A stretch of 64,000 nucleotides of DNA, taken from DASSUW01 sp963792385. GTDB taxonomy: Bacteria; Actinomycetota; Thermoleophilia; Solirubrobacterales; Solirubrobacteraceae. Both the position numbers and the translations under genes were made by a program. The DNA lies in the NCBI GenBank assembly GCA_963792385.1, contig CAWBVZ010000012.1:372001-436000 (forward strand), given 5' to 3'. The notes below the pieces were generated by a model. That model was not told the origin of the DNA. It did no database searches and saw only the letters and a list, made by a program, of their open reading frames with translations. Shown in pieces: positions 46,187 through 55,584 of the stretch (positions within the stretch are counted from its first letter, which is position 1; each line of letters opens with the position of its first letter).

Positions 46187-47836
46187 CTAGTCGGCCGCCG
46201 GTCGGCCGGCCGGGCCGCCGCGCTTGTACGCGGCCATGTGTGTCTCGCGCTCCTCGGGCGACATCTCGTTCAGGAGCACGTTCGGGCTGTTGAGCGTGAT
46301 CCCCCGCACGTTGTCGAGGGTCCACATCTCCTTCGGGTCCAGGTTCAGATGCGGCTGCGGGATCAGCGTGTGGCCGTCGTCGCGGACGTAGCCGAGGCTG
46401 TCCTGCATGATCTCGGCGAGGTCCTTGCCGTGATGCAGGGTCTCCCATTCGCGCTGGCCGGAGAGACGGCCCATCGACGGTGTCGAGCGGCCCTCGTACT
46501 CGGGCCGGAACGCGACCTTGTCCGTCCAGTGGCAGGTCTCCGAGCAGTACGTGCGGACCTGTCCGTCGACCTCGTCCATCACCGTGTCCTCACGGATCAG
46601 GCACGGGACCATGCAGGTCCAGCAGCGGTGCGGATACTGGTAGTCGGCCTCGGCCTCGAAGGCGATCGGGTTGTGCCCGTTCTTCTTCGAGAGCTCGCCG
46701 TACTTCTCCCACCAGCGGCCGTACTTGTCGTACCAGCCGGGGTACTTGTGCTCGAACCACTCGAAGTCGTCGTCGTCCATCGCGTCGATCCGCCAGTAGT
46801 TGGCGAACCAGCCGGTGGCGAAGAACTGGGCGACCTCGTGGACGTAGCCCTTGTTCCAGATCCGGTCCCAGGCCTCTTCGACGAGGTCGTGGGGGATCGT
46901 CAGGCCGTACTTCTCGAGCGGGACGAGGTAGGACCGGTAGTAGTCGTCGTAGATCCACCGGCGCCACGCCTCGGCGTAGGACTCGCGGTCCTTGCGGCGG
47001 TCCTTGGTGCCGTACTCGATGAACGTGCCGATCGCCGCGTCGACGACGGCGTGGTTGTTCCACCACGCGTACCGCAGATCGCGCTCGAGCAGCTGGCGGT
47101 TGCGCTCGTCGGCAAGCGCCATGAGGATGATCGAGTAGCCGTTGGAGATGTGCCGCGACTCGTCCGACTGGACGGAGTGGAACACCGTCGGCAGCAGGTA
47201 GTCGCCGTTCGCGGCGGCCTCGCCCGGCATCGCCACGAAGAGCACGTTGGTGAACGCCGTCTCGGCCACGATCGTCAGGTAGACGTTGGCGGCGGTGATC
47301 GCGTCACCGGTGATGAACCCCTCGCCGAACTGCCGGCCGATCGTCCCGGCGTAGCAGTTCGCGAACCCCTTCTCCGTGAGGTCGAACCCGGCCGGGTCGA
47401 TGTAGTGGTTCATGTACAGCCGCTTCAGGTTCATCTGGATCGTCGAGTGGCGAACCTCGTCGATCATCTGGATGGCGAGCCCGTTGTGGACCTCGGGGTT
47501 GGGCACCGCGTTGATGGCGAGCGGCATGGCGCGCGCGGCGGAGATCTCCGGGAACGGGATGATGCTCAGGAAGAGCTTCTGCCACTCCATCCAGCGCTGC
47601 TGGACCTGGCGGAACATGTTGCCCCGGATGGCGCCGTCCATCGCGCCGAAGACACGGTTGTCCTTCTCCTCTTCCATCGGGAAGTACGACCGCAGGACCT
47701 GCTTGAGCGGATCCTTCTTCGGGGCCTTCTCGAACGTGTAGTCGGTCGGGTACTTGTCGACCGGGGTCACGAACGTCGGTTCCCAGGAGAGCTCCTGGAT
47801 CTTGTTGTGGGCCTTCGTGATGCTGGCTCGGCTCAA
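46187..47836 (-). CDS. prmA: Propane monooxygenase hydroxylase large (diiron) subunit
   Basis: 549 residues counted from the TTG at 47836 (MSRASITKAHNKIQELSWEP). All six diiron ligands of soluble methane/propane-type monooxygenases are present with family spacing: Glu97 (FPEISA), Glu127/His130 (DEVRH), Glu192 (VAETAF) and Glu226/His229 (DESRH). A Cys-rich segment HRCWTCMVPC then YCSETCH lies near residues 405-450. It activates O2 at the diiron centre to hydroxylate small alkanes. The wording is closest to PrmA/MimA propane/phenol-type enzymes rather than methane monooxygenase. First structural gene of the operon. The TTG is chosen from the ribosome site; a GTG at 47845 adds three residues. 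Confidence 0.95.
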   Translation of the reverse strand: MSRASITKAHNKIQELSWEPTFVTPVDKYPTDYTFEKAPKKDPLKQVLRSYFPMEEEKDNRVFGAMDGAIRGNMFRQVQQRWMEWQKLFLSIIPFPEISAARAMPLAINAVPNPEVHNGLAIQMIDEVRHSTIQMNLKRLYMNHYIDPAGFDLTEKGFANCYAGTIGRQFGEGFITGDAITAANVYLTIVAETAFTNVLFVAMPGEAAANGDYLLPTVFHSVQSDESRHISNGYSIILMALADERNRQLLERDLRYAWWNNHAVVDAAIGTFIEYGTKDRRKDRESYAEAWRRWIYDDYYRSYLVPLEKYGLTIPHDLVEEAWDRIWNKGYVHEVAQFFATGWFANYWRIDAMDDDDFEWFEHKYPGWYDKYGRWWEKYGELSKKNGHNPIAFEAEADYQYPHRCWTCMVPCLIREDTVMDEVDGQVRTYCSETCHWTDKVAFRPEYEGRSTPSMGRLSGQREWETLHHGKDLAEIMQDSLGYVRDDGHTLIPQPHLNLDPKEMWTLDNVRGITLNSPNVLLNEMSPEERETHMAAYKRGGPAGRPAAD

Positions 47837-47844
47837 GGCCGACA

Positions 47845-47850
47845 CCTCCT
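47845..47850 (-). promoter_or_regulatory. prmA: Ribosome binding site that decides the prmA start
   Basis: A consensus AGGAGG (minus strand, 47850-47845) sits 8 nt before the TTG at 47836. The GTG at 47845 overlaps the last base of this site and so has no usable spacing. Known PrmA/MimA proteins start MSR-x-SLTKAH, agreeing with the TTG. Confidence 0.8.
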
Positions 47851-47899
47851 CTCGCTGGATAGCGCCCCTCGCGAGAAGTGGACCACTCGTGCGTTACAT

Positions 47900-47923
47900 C
47901 AGCGCTGCAGTTTGCGAGCGCTG
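47900..47923. promoter_or_regulatory. 24-bp inverted repeat between regulator stop and prmA
   Basis: CAGCGCT (47900-47906) and AGCGCTG (47917-47923) are exact reverse complements around a 10-bp spacer that also has partial symmetry. It lies 1 bp after the regulator stop and 63 bp before the prmA TTG. It may be the operator for the prm operon, the end structure of the regulator transcript, or both. Confidence 0.5.
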
Positions 47924-47924
47924 G

Positions 47925-49466
47925 TCAGCCGCCGAAGCGGCGGCGCAGCTCCGCGACGCGGGCGGCGCAGAGGGGGCGCCGCGGGTCGCGGAAGTCGAGC
48001 TGGGAGAGCAGCCGCTTCCAGGCGGCGACGTCCTGTTCGCCGCTCGGCGAGTTGACCCACGCCCACACCGCGTCGGGGTCGTCGGACGTCAGCACGGCCT
48101 GGCGCAGCCAGTTGTCCAGATGCTCGCGCTCGCGGACGATGCCGGGGGCGTCGGAGCCCGGCAGCAGCGGCCCCGTGTAGGCCTCGGCCGCCTCGCGCAC
48201 GGCGCCCGCTCCGAGCAGGCCCGAGATCCTGCGCGAATCTGTGTCTACGTCGCAGGTGAGGCGGTAACGGTCGGTGTCGATCCAGGGACCGAGCAGCTTG
48301 CGCAGCCGCGACACCTCGACGCGCACACCCGAGGCACGGCCGCCGTCGCCATGCAGGTCGGCGCACAGCGTCTCGGCGCTCATGCCGTGCGGGTTCGCGC
48401 ACAGCAGCACGAGGATCTCGCCGAGCCGCGGCCGCAGCTCGGTGCGGCGGTCGTCGATCTCCAGCACCGCCCGGTCGCGGCCGAGCACGGACAGCTTGAG
48501 CAGCGGCCGCGCCGCCCGCCCCTTCGACCGGCGGTCGACCGTGCGCACGACGAACGCCTCGAGCGAGGGGCCGACCGGGTCGGCGACCGCGTGGGCGCCG
48601 GACGGCAGCACCAGTTCGCCGCCCCCGGGCGGCATCATCAGGCGTTCGATCGCGCCCCAGACGGGCGGAAGGCGCGTGATCGCGCGGCCCGATGGCGCGA
48701 CCAGCGCGCTCGTGCCGGGCGCGCGCATCACCTCGTCGCCGTAGCGGTCGCGCAGTCGCGCGTCGCGCTCCTGCAGGCTCAGCTGGAGCGCTCCCTCGAC
48801 GGCCGCGGCCGTCGCGGTGGCGACCGCGAGGCTGGCGGGGTGCACCGTCCGGAAGTCGCCGGTCAGGTCGATCACGCCGAGCAGGGCGCCCGTGTCGGGA
48901 TCGTGGATCGGCGCCGCCGAGCACACCCACCGCTGGACCGGCTCGTGGAAGTGCTCCGGGCCGAACACCTGGACGGCATGGTCGACCGCCACCGCGGTGC
49001 CGATCGCGTTCGTGCCCGCGCCCGTCTCGCTCCACAGCGTGCCCTCGGCGAAGTTCATGACCTCTTCGGCGCGCAACCGGATCGCGGGGTTGCCCTCGAT
49101 GCTCAGCAGCACGCCGTTCGCGTCGCTGATCACGATCAGGTAGCCGCCCTCCTCGGCGGTCTCGGCCAAGCAGTCGCGGATCAGCGGCGCGGCGCGCGCC
49201 AGCGGGTGGTGCTCCCAGTGGGCGTGCGTCTCGTCCTCGTCGGACACGATCGGGGCCAACCGGTTGCCGGTGGGCTCGACGCCGGCCGCGAATGAGCGCC
49301 GCCACGAGTCGGCGATCGCCGTGCGCACGAAGTCCGGGTCGCCCTCGTCGTCGGAGCCGGAGCGCTCGAGCTCTTCTACGAAGCGCTCCCACGCGAACCG
49401 CACTTCCTGCGCGCGCACCATCGGCGACGTACCCACGTCGATGGCAAGCCAGGAGTTGGCGCTCAT
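47925..49466 (-). CDS. GAF-domain / winged-helix transcriptional regulator of the prm operon
   Basis: 513 residues from the ATG at 49466 (MSANSWLAIDVG). The first ~240 residues are the sensor part of AcoR-like activators: FVRTAIADSWRRSFAAGVEP, then a GAF domain with LIVISDANGVLLSIEGNPA, NFAEGTLWSETGAGTNAIGT and CSAAPIHDPDTGALLGVIDL. No AAA+ ATPase or Fis domain follows. The C-terminal ~180 residues contain a winged-helix/SARP-like region: RTELRPRLGEILVLLCANPH, VEVSRLRKLLGPWIDTDRYR and EAYTGPLLPGSDAPGIVRER. Its position upstream of prmA and likeness to MimR sensors suggest it responds to alkane or an oxidation product. It may be cotranscribed with prm or read separately. Confidence 0.8.
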   Translation of the reverse strand: MSANSWLAIDVGTSPMVRAQEVRFAWERFVEELERSGSDDEGDPDFVRTAIADSWRRSFAAGVEPTGNRLAPIVSDEDETHAHWEHHPLARAAPLIRDCLAETAEEGGYLIVISDANGVLLSIEGNPAIRLRAEEVMNFAEGTLWSETGAGTNAIGTAVAVDHAVQVFGPEHFHEPVQRWVCSAAPIHDPDTGALLGVIDLTGDFRTVHPASLAVATATAAAVEGALQLSLQERDARLRDRYGDEVMRAPGTSALVAPSGRAITRLPPVWGAIERLMMPPGGGELVLPSGAHAVADPVGPSLEAFVVRTVDRRSKGRAARPLLKLSVLGRDRAVLEIDDRRTELRPRLGEILVLLCANPHGMSAETLCADLHGDGGRASGVRVEVSRLRKLLGPWIDTDRYRLTCDVDTDSRRISGLLGAGAVREAAEAYTGPLLPGSDAPGIVREREHLDNWLRQAVLTSDDPDAVWAWVNSPSGEQDVAAWKRLLSQLDFRDPRRPLCAARVAELRRRFGG

Positions 49467-49603
49467 ATTCGGGCCTTCGGATCCTTCGAGTAGTTCGGGA
49501 CTCACAGTACCGCGGGCGCACCGTGTAACCAAACGCCTTGGCGCGCTGTACGCTCCGGCGCCGATGGGGCCGTGCTCGGGGTGCGAGATCGAGAGGAACT
49601 GAC

Positions 49604-51043
49604 GTGAGCGAGACGACGAGTTCCGGCGGCGGCCTGCGCCGCGAGCTGCGGTTCTGGGAGGCGATCGCCCTCTCGATCGCGATCATGGCGCCGACCGCGG
49701 CGATGGCGCTCAACGGGGTGGCGATCGCCGGGCTGCTCGGCCGGGCCGTGCCGCTGGCGTTCCTGTTCGCGCTGGTCGGCGTGATGTTCGTGTCGTATTC
49801 GTTCGTGCAGCTCACGCGCGAGGTCAACCACGCGGGCTCGGTGTATGCCTTCAGCGGATTCACGCTCGGCCCGCATGCGGGGTTCATCGCCGGCTGGGCG
49901 CTGCTCGGGACCTACATGATGTTCACGATCGCGTCGACCGCCGAGGTCGGCCTGTTCTTCTCGTCCTTCCTCGCCTCGAGCGGCATCTCCGACAGCGCCG
50001 ACTGGATCTGGATCGCGCTGATCGCGCTCGCGCTCGTCGCGGTGATCGCGCGCGGCGACGTGCGCGTGGCCACCCGCTCGCTGCTGTCGATGGAGGGGAT
50101 CTCGATCGGCTTGATCGTGATCCTCGTGGTCGTCATCTTCGTGAAGCTGCTGACCGGATCGGCGCCGGGCGACAACTCGCACTCGTTCGTCGACGCGTTC
50201 AAACTCCCCGGTGGCACGTCGCTGGACACGATCGCGACCGCCGCCGTGTTCGGGTTTCTCTCGTTCGCCGGATTCGAGGGCGCTGCGTCGCTCGGTGAGG
50301 AGACGAACGAGCCGAGAAAGAACATCCCACGCGCGCTGTTCTTGGCGCCGCTGGGGATCGGCATCTTCTACCTGTTCGTGATCCTCGCCCAGACACTCGG
50401 GTTCGGCACCGACGAGGCGGGCGTCGCGGCCTTCGCCGGCACCAGCTCGCCGCTCGGCGACCTCTCCGAGAGCTACGTCGGCGCTGGACTAGCGGACGCG
50501 ATCAACCTGGGCGCGACGCTGAGCGCGTTCGCGAGCGCGCTCGGCACCGCCACCGCGGGCTCACGGATCCTGTTTGCGCTCTCGCGCGACGGCCTGCCGG
50601 GCAGCCCGCTCGGCCGCACGTCGCCCCGCACGGGGGCGCCGGTGGGCGCGCTCGCCGTGCTCGTGGTGGTCGGGCTGATCGGGCTGATCGGGCAGCGGAT
50701 CGCGGGCACGAACGCCGCCAACGCCTTCTTCTACCCGGGCACGATCGGCGTCTTGGCCCTGCTCTTCGCCTACCTCATGACGAACATCGGCGCGATCAGT
50801 CACCTGTTCGTGCGCGCACGACGACGGCCGCTCTGGCAGCTGGCGATACCGCTGTTGGCGATCGCGTTCATCGTGTTCACGATCTACAAGAACGTCCATG
50901 GCGCGTTGGCGCCGTACAGCCACTTCCCGTGGTTCGTGCTCGCGTGGCTCGCTGTCGGCGGCCTCGTCGTCGCGCTCGCGCCCGGCGTGGCGAAGCGGAT
51001 CGGGACCGCGCTCACGAGCGAGCTCGGGCGCGGGTCGCCCTAG
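49604..51043 (+). CDS. APC-family amino acid/amine permease
   Basis: 479 residues with about 12 membrane helices, starting at GTG 49604 after GAGAGG. LRRELRFWEAIALSIAIMAP and GVMFVSYSFVQLTREVNHAG are the conserved first helices, and FLSFAGFEGAASLGEETNEP is the signature around helix 6. SRILFALSRDGLPGSPLGRT is also typical. It imports an amino acid or amine by cation symport or exchange; the substrate is not readable. It is divergent from the prm regulator (137-bp gap) and shows no functional link to neighbours. Confidence 0.9.
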   Translation: MSETTSSGGGLRRELRFWEAIALSIAIMAPTAAMALNGVAIAGLLGRAVPLAFLFALVGVMFVSYSFVQLTREVNHAGSVYAFSGFTLGPHAGFIAGWALLGTYMMFTIASTAEVGLFFSSFLASSGISDSADWIWIALIALALVAVIARGDVRVATRSLLSMEGISIGLIVILVVVIFVKLLTGSAPGDNSHSFVDAFKLPGGTSLDTIATAAVFGFLSFAGFEGAASLGEETNEPRKNIPRALFLAPLGIGIFYLFVILAQTLGFGTDEAGVAAFAGTSSPLGDLSESYVGAGLADAINLGATLSAFASALGTATAGSRILFALSRDGLPGSPLGRTSPRTGAPVGALAVLVVVGLIGLIGQRIAGTNAANAFFYPGTIGVLALLFAYLMTNIGAISHLFVRARRRPLWQLAIPLLAIAFIVFTIYKNVHGALAPYSHFPWFVLAWLAVGGLVVALAPGVAKRIGTALTSELGRGSP

Positions 51044-51055
51044 GCTCGATCGCCG

Positions 51056-51835
51056 TCACGGGGCGCCCGGCATCTCGACCGGGATCAGCTCCGGCGCCTT
51101 CGCGAGCCGCCCGTCTCCGGACGAGCGGCCGCGCACGCGGCGGACGAGCCATGGCGTGAGATGGCGGCGCGCCCATTCCACCTCTGCGGCCACGACGGCA
51201 TGCGGCCGGCGCCGCGCTCGCGGCGGGAGGGCGTCGGCCCACGTGCCGTCGCTGCCCGCGAGGCCGAGCGCCTCGCACATCCCGGCGGCGATCCGCTCGT
51301 GGCCGAGCGTGCTCGCGTGCAGCCGGTCGATGCTGAACGCCCGCGGGTCGCGCGTGATCGGCGCGCTCGCGAGATCGAAGGCGACCGCCCCGGTGCGCTC
51401 GCAGATCTCGAACATCGCCTCGTTGTAGGCATCCAGCCGTGCGCGCACGATTCGTGCCAGTGGCACGACCGGCGAGAGGTCCGGAAGCGTGAAGGTCGCC
51501 ACCGTCGCGCCGGTCGCGCGTAGCTCGGTCACCATCGCCTCCAGGTGCCCCACCGTCGCGGCCGCGTCGTAGCGCCGGTGCAGCACGTCGTTGAGCCCGG
51601 CGACGACCGTCACGAGGTCCGGCTCCAGCGCGAGCGCCGGACCGAGCTGCTCTGCGTGCACCTGTGGGATCCGGCGGCCGCGCACGGCGAGGTTCGCGTA
51701 CAGCAGGCCCGGCTCCGCCACCTCTAGGCATTCGGCCAGCCGGTCCGCCCAGCCGCGATAGCCGCCACCGGGGCGCGGGTCGTCCAGGCCCTCAGTGGTG
51801 CTGTCGCCGAGCGCGACGTAGCGGCGGAAGCCCAT
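51056..51835 (-). CDS. SGNH/GDSL-family hydrolase
   Basis: 259 residues. Block I is RYVALGDSTTEGLDDPRPGG (catalytic Ser in GDS). Block II Gly is in LLYANLAVRGRRI, block III is VTVVAGLNDVLHRRY (oxyanion Asn), and block V is SIDRLHASTLGHERIA with the Asp-x2-His pair. No signal peptide is present, so it acts inside the cell. The family are esterases and acyl-hydrolases with wide specificity. It converges with the APC permease (12-bp gap) and is divergent from the flavin-reductase-like gene. Confidence 0.9.
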   Translation of the reverse strand: MGFRRYVALGDSTTEGLDDPRPGGGYRGWADRLAECLEVAEPGLLYANLAVRGRRIPQVHAEQLGPALALEPDLVTVVAGLNDVLHRRYDAAATVGHLEAMVTELRATGATVATFTLPDLSPVVPLARIVRARLDAYNEAMFEICERTGAVAFDLASAPITRDPRAFSIDRLHASTLGHERIAAGMCEALGLAGSDGTWADALPPRARRRPHAVVAAEVEWARRHLTPWLVRRVRGRSSGDGRLAKAPELIPVEMPGAP

Positions 51836-51872
51836 GACTCCAGCTTCCCGCATTCTGGGTAGGTCCGCCAAC

Positions 51873-52361
51873 ATGGACCTGGCCGAGACCTTCAACGCGC
51901 TCGTCGGTGAGCTCGAGTATCCGATGTTCATCGTGACGGCGCGGGCCGGCGACGAGCGGCTCGGCTGCCTGGTCGGGTTCGCGACGCAGTCGAGCATCGA
52001 TCCGCCGCGCTTCGTCGTCTGCCTGTCGCACGCGAACCGCACGTACCGGCGCGGCCGCGACGCCGGCGTGCTCGCCGTGCACTGCGTTCCAGCGCACGCG
52101 CGCGAGCTGGCGGAGCTGTTCGGCGGCGAGACCGGCGACGACGTGGAGAAGTTCGAGCGCTGCGCGTGGCACGAGGGGCCGGAGGGCGTGCCGATCCTCG
52201 ACGACTGCCCGAACTGGTTCGCGGGCCGCGTGCTGTGGCGCCAGGACGCCGGCGACCACGACGCGTTCCTGCTCGAGCCGATCGCCGCCGAGGCCGGCTC
52301 GCCAGAGGGCGAGTTCACGTTCCACCGCGCAAAGCGGATCGCACCCGGTCACGAAGCCTGA
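51873..52361 (+). CDS. Flavin reductase-like split-barrel protein
   Basis: 162 residues from the ATG at 51873 (MDLAETFNALVGELEYPMFI). RLGCLVGFATQSSIDPPRFV and VCLSHANRTYR are the FMN-binding split-barrel segments of the flavin-reductase-like family, and VLAVHCVPAHARELAELFGG is typical of its short members. It probably binds FMN and reduces it with NAD(P)H. No partner oxygenase lies beside it. It is followed by an 88-bp gap and the DUF2278 gene. Confidence 0.82.
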   Translation: MDLAETFNALVGELEYPMFIVTARAGDERLGCLVGFATQSSIDPPRFVVCLSHANRTYRRGRDAGVLAVHCVPAHARELAELFGGETGDDVEKFERCAWHEGPEGVPILDDCPNWFAGRVLWRQDAGDHDAFLLEPIAAEAGSPEGEFTFHRAKRIAPGHEA

Positions 52362-52449
52362 GCCGCCGCTTGTAAGGGTTCGGCAAGTTCGCGACAACGG
52401 GCGTGGCGCATGCTGCGCACCTCATGGACCCGTCACCAAGAGGTAACCG

Positions 52450-53508
52450 ATGCCGCTGAAGTCGTATGGAGTGCTCGTAGGCAGGGCTGTCGACCGCCGC
52501 CGGGAGGGCGGGAGCGGCTCGCCGCATTACCAGGTGCGTCTGGACGGCGGCGGCATGAGCTACCGGATCGCCGTCAACGTGCAGTCGCAGGAGTCGCCGT
52601 CGGAGTTGCTCTACCTCGTCGACGACGATTTCCGCCATCCGCTGACGGCGGCGATCGGCGGCCTCGGGGTCGGCTGGCACGCGCTGCCGTCGAAGGCCGG
52701 CGGGTCGAGCCTGGACTTCATTCGCGGGAACCTCTTCGATCGCGCCGCCATGCGCTTGCTGCCGGCCGACGCGGCCGGGCCGGACAACGACCTCGCCGAT
52801 GTCTTCGACCACTACGTGCAGCGTGCGATCGGCGACCCGGCCGCGCAGGTGTACGCGTTCGGCGAGCGCTGGGGGCCGGAGATCGGCGTCAAGGACAAGG
52901 TGTTCGGGTTCCAGCCCGGCAACGGCGTGCACGACATCCACATGAACCAGGGCAACAGCGCGCGTTTCCGCGGCGACGACGGCGTGTGGCAGGACGGCGG
53001 GCTCCTGATCCACCTCGGCGACCGCTGGATCGGCATCTTCCTCGCCTTCCAGAGCCAGGCCTGGCACACCGACGACAAGACCGGGCACACCATCGCCGGC
53101 CCGGCGCCGACCCCGACGCCGACGCCCGTGCCGACTCCGGTGCCCGAGCCCGAGCCCGTGCCCGTGCCGGCGCCCGCGGCCGACGACTCCGCGATCCGCA
53201 TCCTCGCCGCGATGGTCAACCCGGTCGGCGGCTCCCCGGAGGCCGAGTCGGTGTTCCTGATCAACGCCTCGCCGAAGCCCGTCGACCTCACCGGCTGGCG
53301 CCTCGCCGACCGCATGAAGCAGACGTGCCCGCTCCCTGCCGGCCCGCTCGAGGCCGGCGCGGTGCTGAAGGTCCGCCTCGCGCCCAACGTCCAGCTCGGC
53401 AACAAGGGCGGCTCGATCACGCTGCTCGACGGCCGGGGCCTCAAGGCCGGCGGCGTCGCCTACACCGCCGAGCAGGCCCAGCAGGAGGGGTGGAGCATCA
53501 CCTTCTGA
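52450..53508 (+). CDS. DUF2278 (YukJ-like) / lamin-tail domain protein
   Basis: 352 residues. Residues 1-215 match DUF2278: MPLKSYGVLVGRAVDRRREG, PHYQVRLDGGGMSYRIAVNV, DFIRGNLFD, GIHDIHMNQGN-like VHDIHMNQGNSARF and RWIGIFLAFQSQAWHTDD. A Pro-rich linker of PTPTPVPTP and PEPEPVPVPAP repeats spans ~222-245. A lamin-tail domain follows (IRILAAMVNPVGGSPEAESV, VDLTGWRLADR, NKGGSITLLDGRGL). DUF2278 has no known activity; it has been suggested to be enzymatic because of its conserved His residues. There is no signal peptide. It shares the lamin-tail module with the protein at 16205. Confidence 0.8.
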   Translation: MPLKSYGVLVGRAVDRRREGGSGSPHYQVRLDGGGMSYRIAVNVQSQESPSELLYLVDDDFRHPLTAAIGGLGVGWHALPSKAGGSSLDFIRGNLFDRAAMRLLPADAAGPDNDLADVFDHYVQRAIGDPAAQVYAFGERWGPEIGVKDKVFGFQPGNGVHDIHMNQGNSARFRGDDGVWQDGGLLIHLGDRWIGIFLAFQSQAWHTDDKTGHTIAGPAPTPTPTPVPTPVPEPEPVPVPAPAADDSAIRILAAMVNPVGGSPEAESVFLINASPKPVDLTGWRLADRMKQTCPLPAGPLEAGAVLKVRLAPNVQLGNKGGSITLLDGRGLKAGGVAYTAEQAQQEGWSITF

Positions 53509-53512
53509 TGCG

Positions 53513-55584
53513 TCAGCGGGCGTAGGCGGCCGGGACGCCGCCGTCGACGTTGAGGAGGTTGCCGGTGCTCTTGCCCGAGCGGGCCTCGGAGGCGAAGTGG
53601 AGCACCGCCTGCGCGATGTCGGCGGGGAAGATGTTGACCCCGAGCGTCGTGCGCAGCCGGTAGTGCTCCTCCAGCTCTTCCGGCTCGATGCCGTACGCCG
53701 CGGCGCGTTCCTCGCGCCACGACGAGGCCCAGATGCGCGAGCCCTGGAGGACGGCGTCCGGGTTGACGGTGTTGACCCGGATGCCGCCGCTGCCGCCCTC
53801 CTCGGCCAGGCAGCGCGCGAGGTGCAGCTCGGCCGCCTTGGCGGACGAGTATGCGGCCGCGTTCTTGCCCGCCACGAGCGCGTTCTTGGAGGCGATGAAG
53901 ACGATCGAGCCGCCGCGGCCCTGCCGTCGGAGCAGCCGGAACGCCTCGCGCGCGACGAGGAAGTACCCGGTGCCGAGGATCTCGTGGTTGCGGTTCCACT
54001 CGGCCAGCGAGGTCTCCTCCAGCGCGGAGCTGGAGGCGACGCCGGCGTTCGAGACCACGATGTCGACGCCGCCGAAGCGGTCGACGGCGGCCGCGAAGGC
54101 GGCGGCGATCGACTCCTCGCTGGTCACGTCGCCGACGACCCCGAGACCGCCGTCCCCGTAGGCGGCGACCGCCTCGTCGGCGCCGGCCTGGTCGAGGTCG
54201 ACGGCCACCACGCAGGCGCCGGCGGCACTCAGCACGTCGCCGATCGCGCTGCCGATGCCGCCCGCCCCGCCGGTGATCAGTGCCACCTGACCCTGCAGCT
54301 CGCCGGGCGCGGGCGCGAGCGACAGCTTGTAGAGCTCCATCGGCCAGTACTCGATCGCGAAGCTCTCCGCAGCCGAGAGCGAGACGAACTCGTCGACCGC
54401 GTCCGCTCCCGCTATCACCTCGATCGCCCGCTGGTAGAGGTCGCGCGAGAGGCCCGACGCCTTCGTCGTCGTGCCCGCCGCGACCAGGCCGAGGTGCTGG
54501 ACGAGCACGACGCGCGCGTCCGGGTCGGCCGGCACGACGCTCTCGTCCGCGTGCTCGGAGACGTACGCGCGGTAGTCGCGCCGGTACGCCTCGGCCGCCT
54601 CGGTGATCCGGTCGGATAGCGCCGCGGCGTCGTCGGTCCCGGGGTCGTAGGGGATCCACAGCGGCAGGCGCTTGGTGTGCACCAGGTGGTCGGGGCACGG
54701 GGCGCCGACCGTCACGAGCGCCTCGGCATCGGCTGACGAGACGAACTCGAGCGTCCGCGGCGACGTGTCCACGGTCAGCAGCTTCGGCCGCTCGCTCGAC
54801 ACGGCACCGCGGATCGCGGGCAGCAGCTCGTGCAGGAGCGCGCCGTCCGCGCGCTGCGCGTCGCGCGCCGGCCCGCCGAAGCGCGGCATGTCGCCGGTGC
54901 GCTCGTTCACGAACGCGACCGCCTGATTGATGACCTCGATCGTCCGCCGGTACGCCTCCTCCGCGCTGTCGCCCCAGACCACGAGGCCGTGCTTGGCGAG
55001 CACGACGAGCCGCAGGTCCGGGTTGGAGCGGACGGCCTCGCCGACCTGCTTGGACAGCGTGAAGCCGGGCCGGATGTACGGGATCCACGCGGCGGCGTCA
55101 CCGAAGCACTCGCGCACCAGTCGCTCACCGTCGGCCGCGCCCGCGAGCACGTTGATGCCGTCCGGATGCGTGTGGTGGACGTGCGGGGCCGGGACGAACG
55201 CGTGCAGCAGCGTCTCGATCGAGCACCGCGGCGCCGCGGGATCGAGCTGGCAGCGCGCGAGGTAGGCGACCATGTCCTCGTCGCTCATCTCCTCGCGCTC
55301 GATCAGCGGCAGCACCTCGTCGAGCCGCAGGCCGGTGAAGTGCTCTGGCCCCATCGTGGCGAGGTCGCTGCCCGAGCCCTTGACCCACATGACGGGAATC
55401 TCGCGGCCGGCGTGGTCGATCGCGGTGCCCTTGGCCGACGTGTTGCCGCCGCCGAAGTTCGACACCGCGCGGTTGGCGCCGAGCAGGTGGGAGGCGAACA
55501 CGAGCTGCGCGAGAACGTCCTCCGCGGGCCCGCCGGCGGCGGGCCACAGGTCCTCGGCGTGATCGACGAGTGGCGTGACGATGC

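Noticed and set aside
46187..47836. Soluble methane monooxygenase
   Set aside because: The gene order large subunit-reductase-small subunit-coupling protein, the absence of a gamma subunit and the closely PrmA/MimA-like sequence fit propane-type enzymes.
45365..48055. An 896-codon plus-strand frame opposite prmA and prmB
   Set aside because: The opposite strand encodes intact monooxygenase subunits with all active-site residues; the plus frame is a codon-bias shadow.
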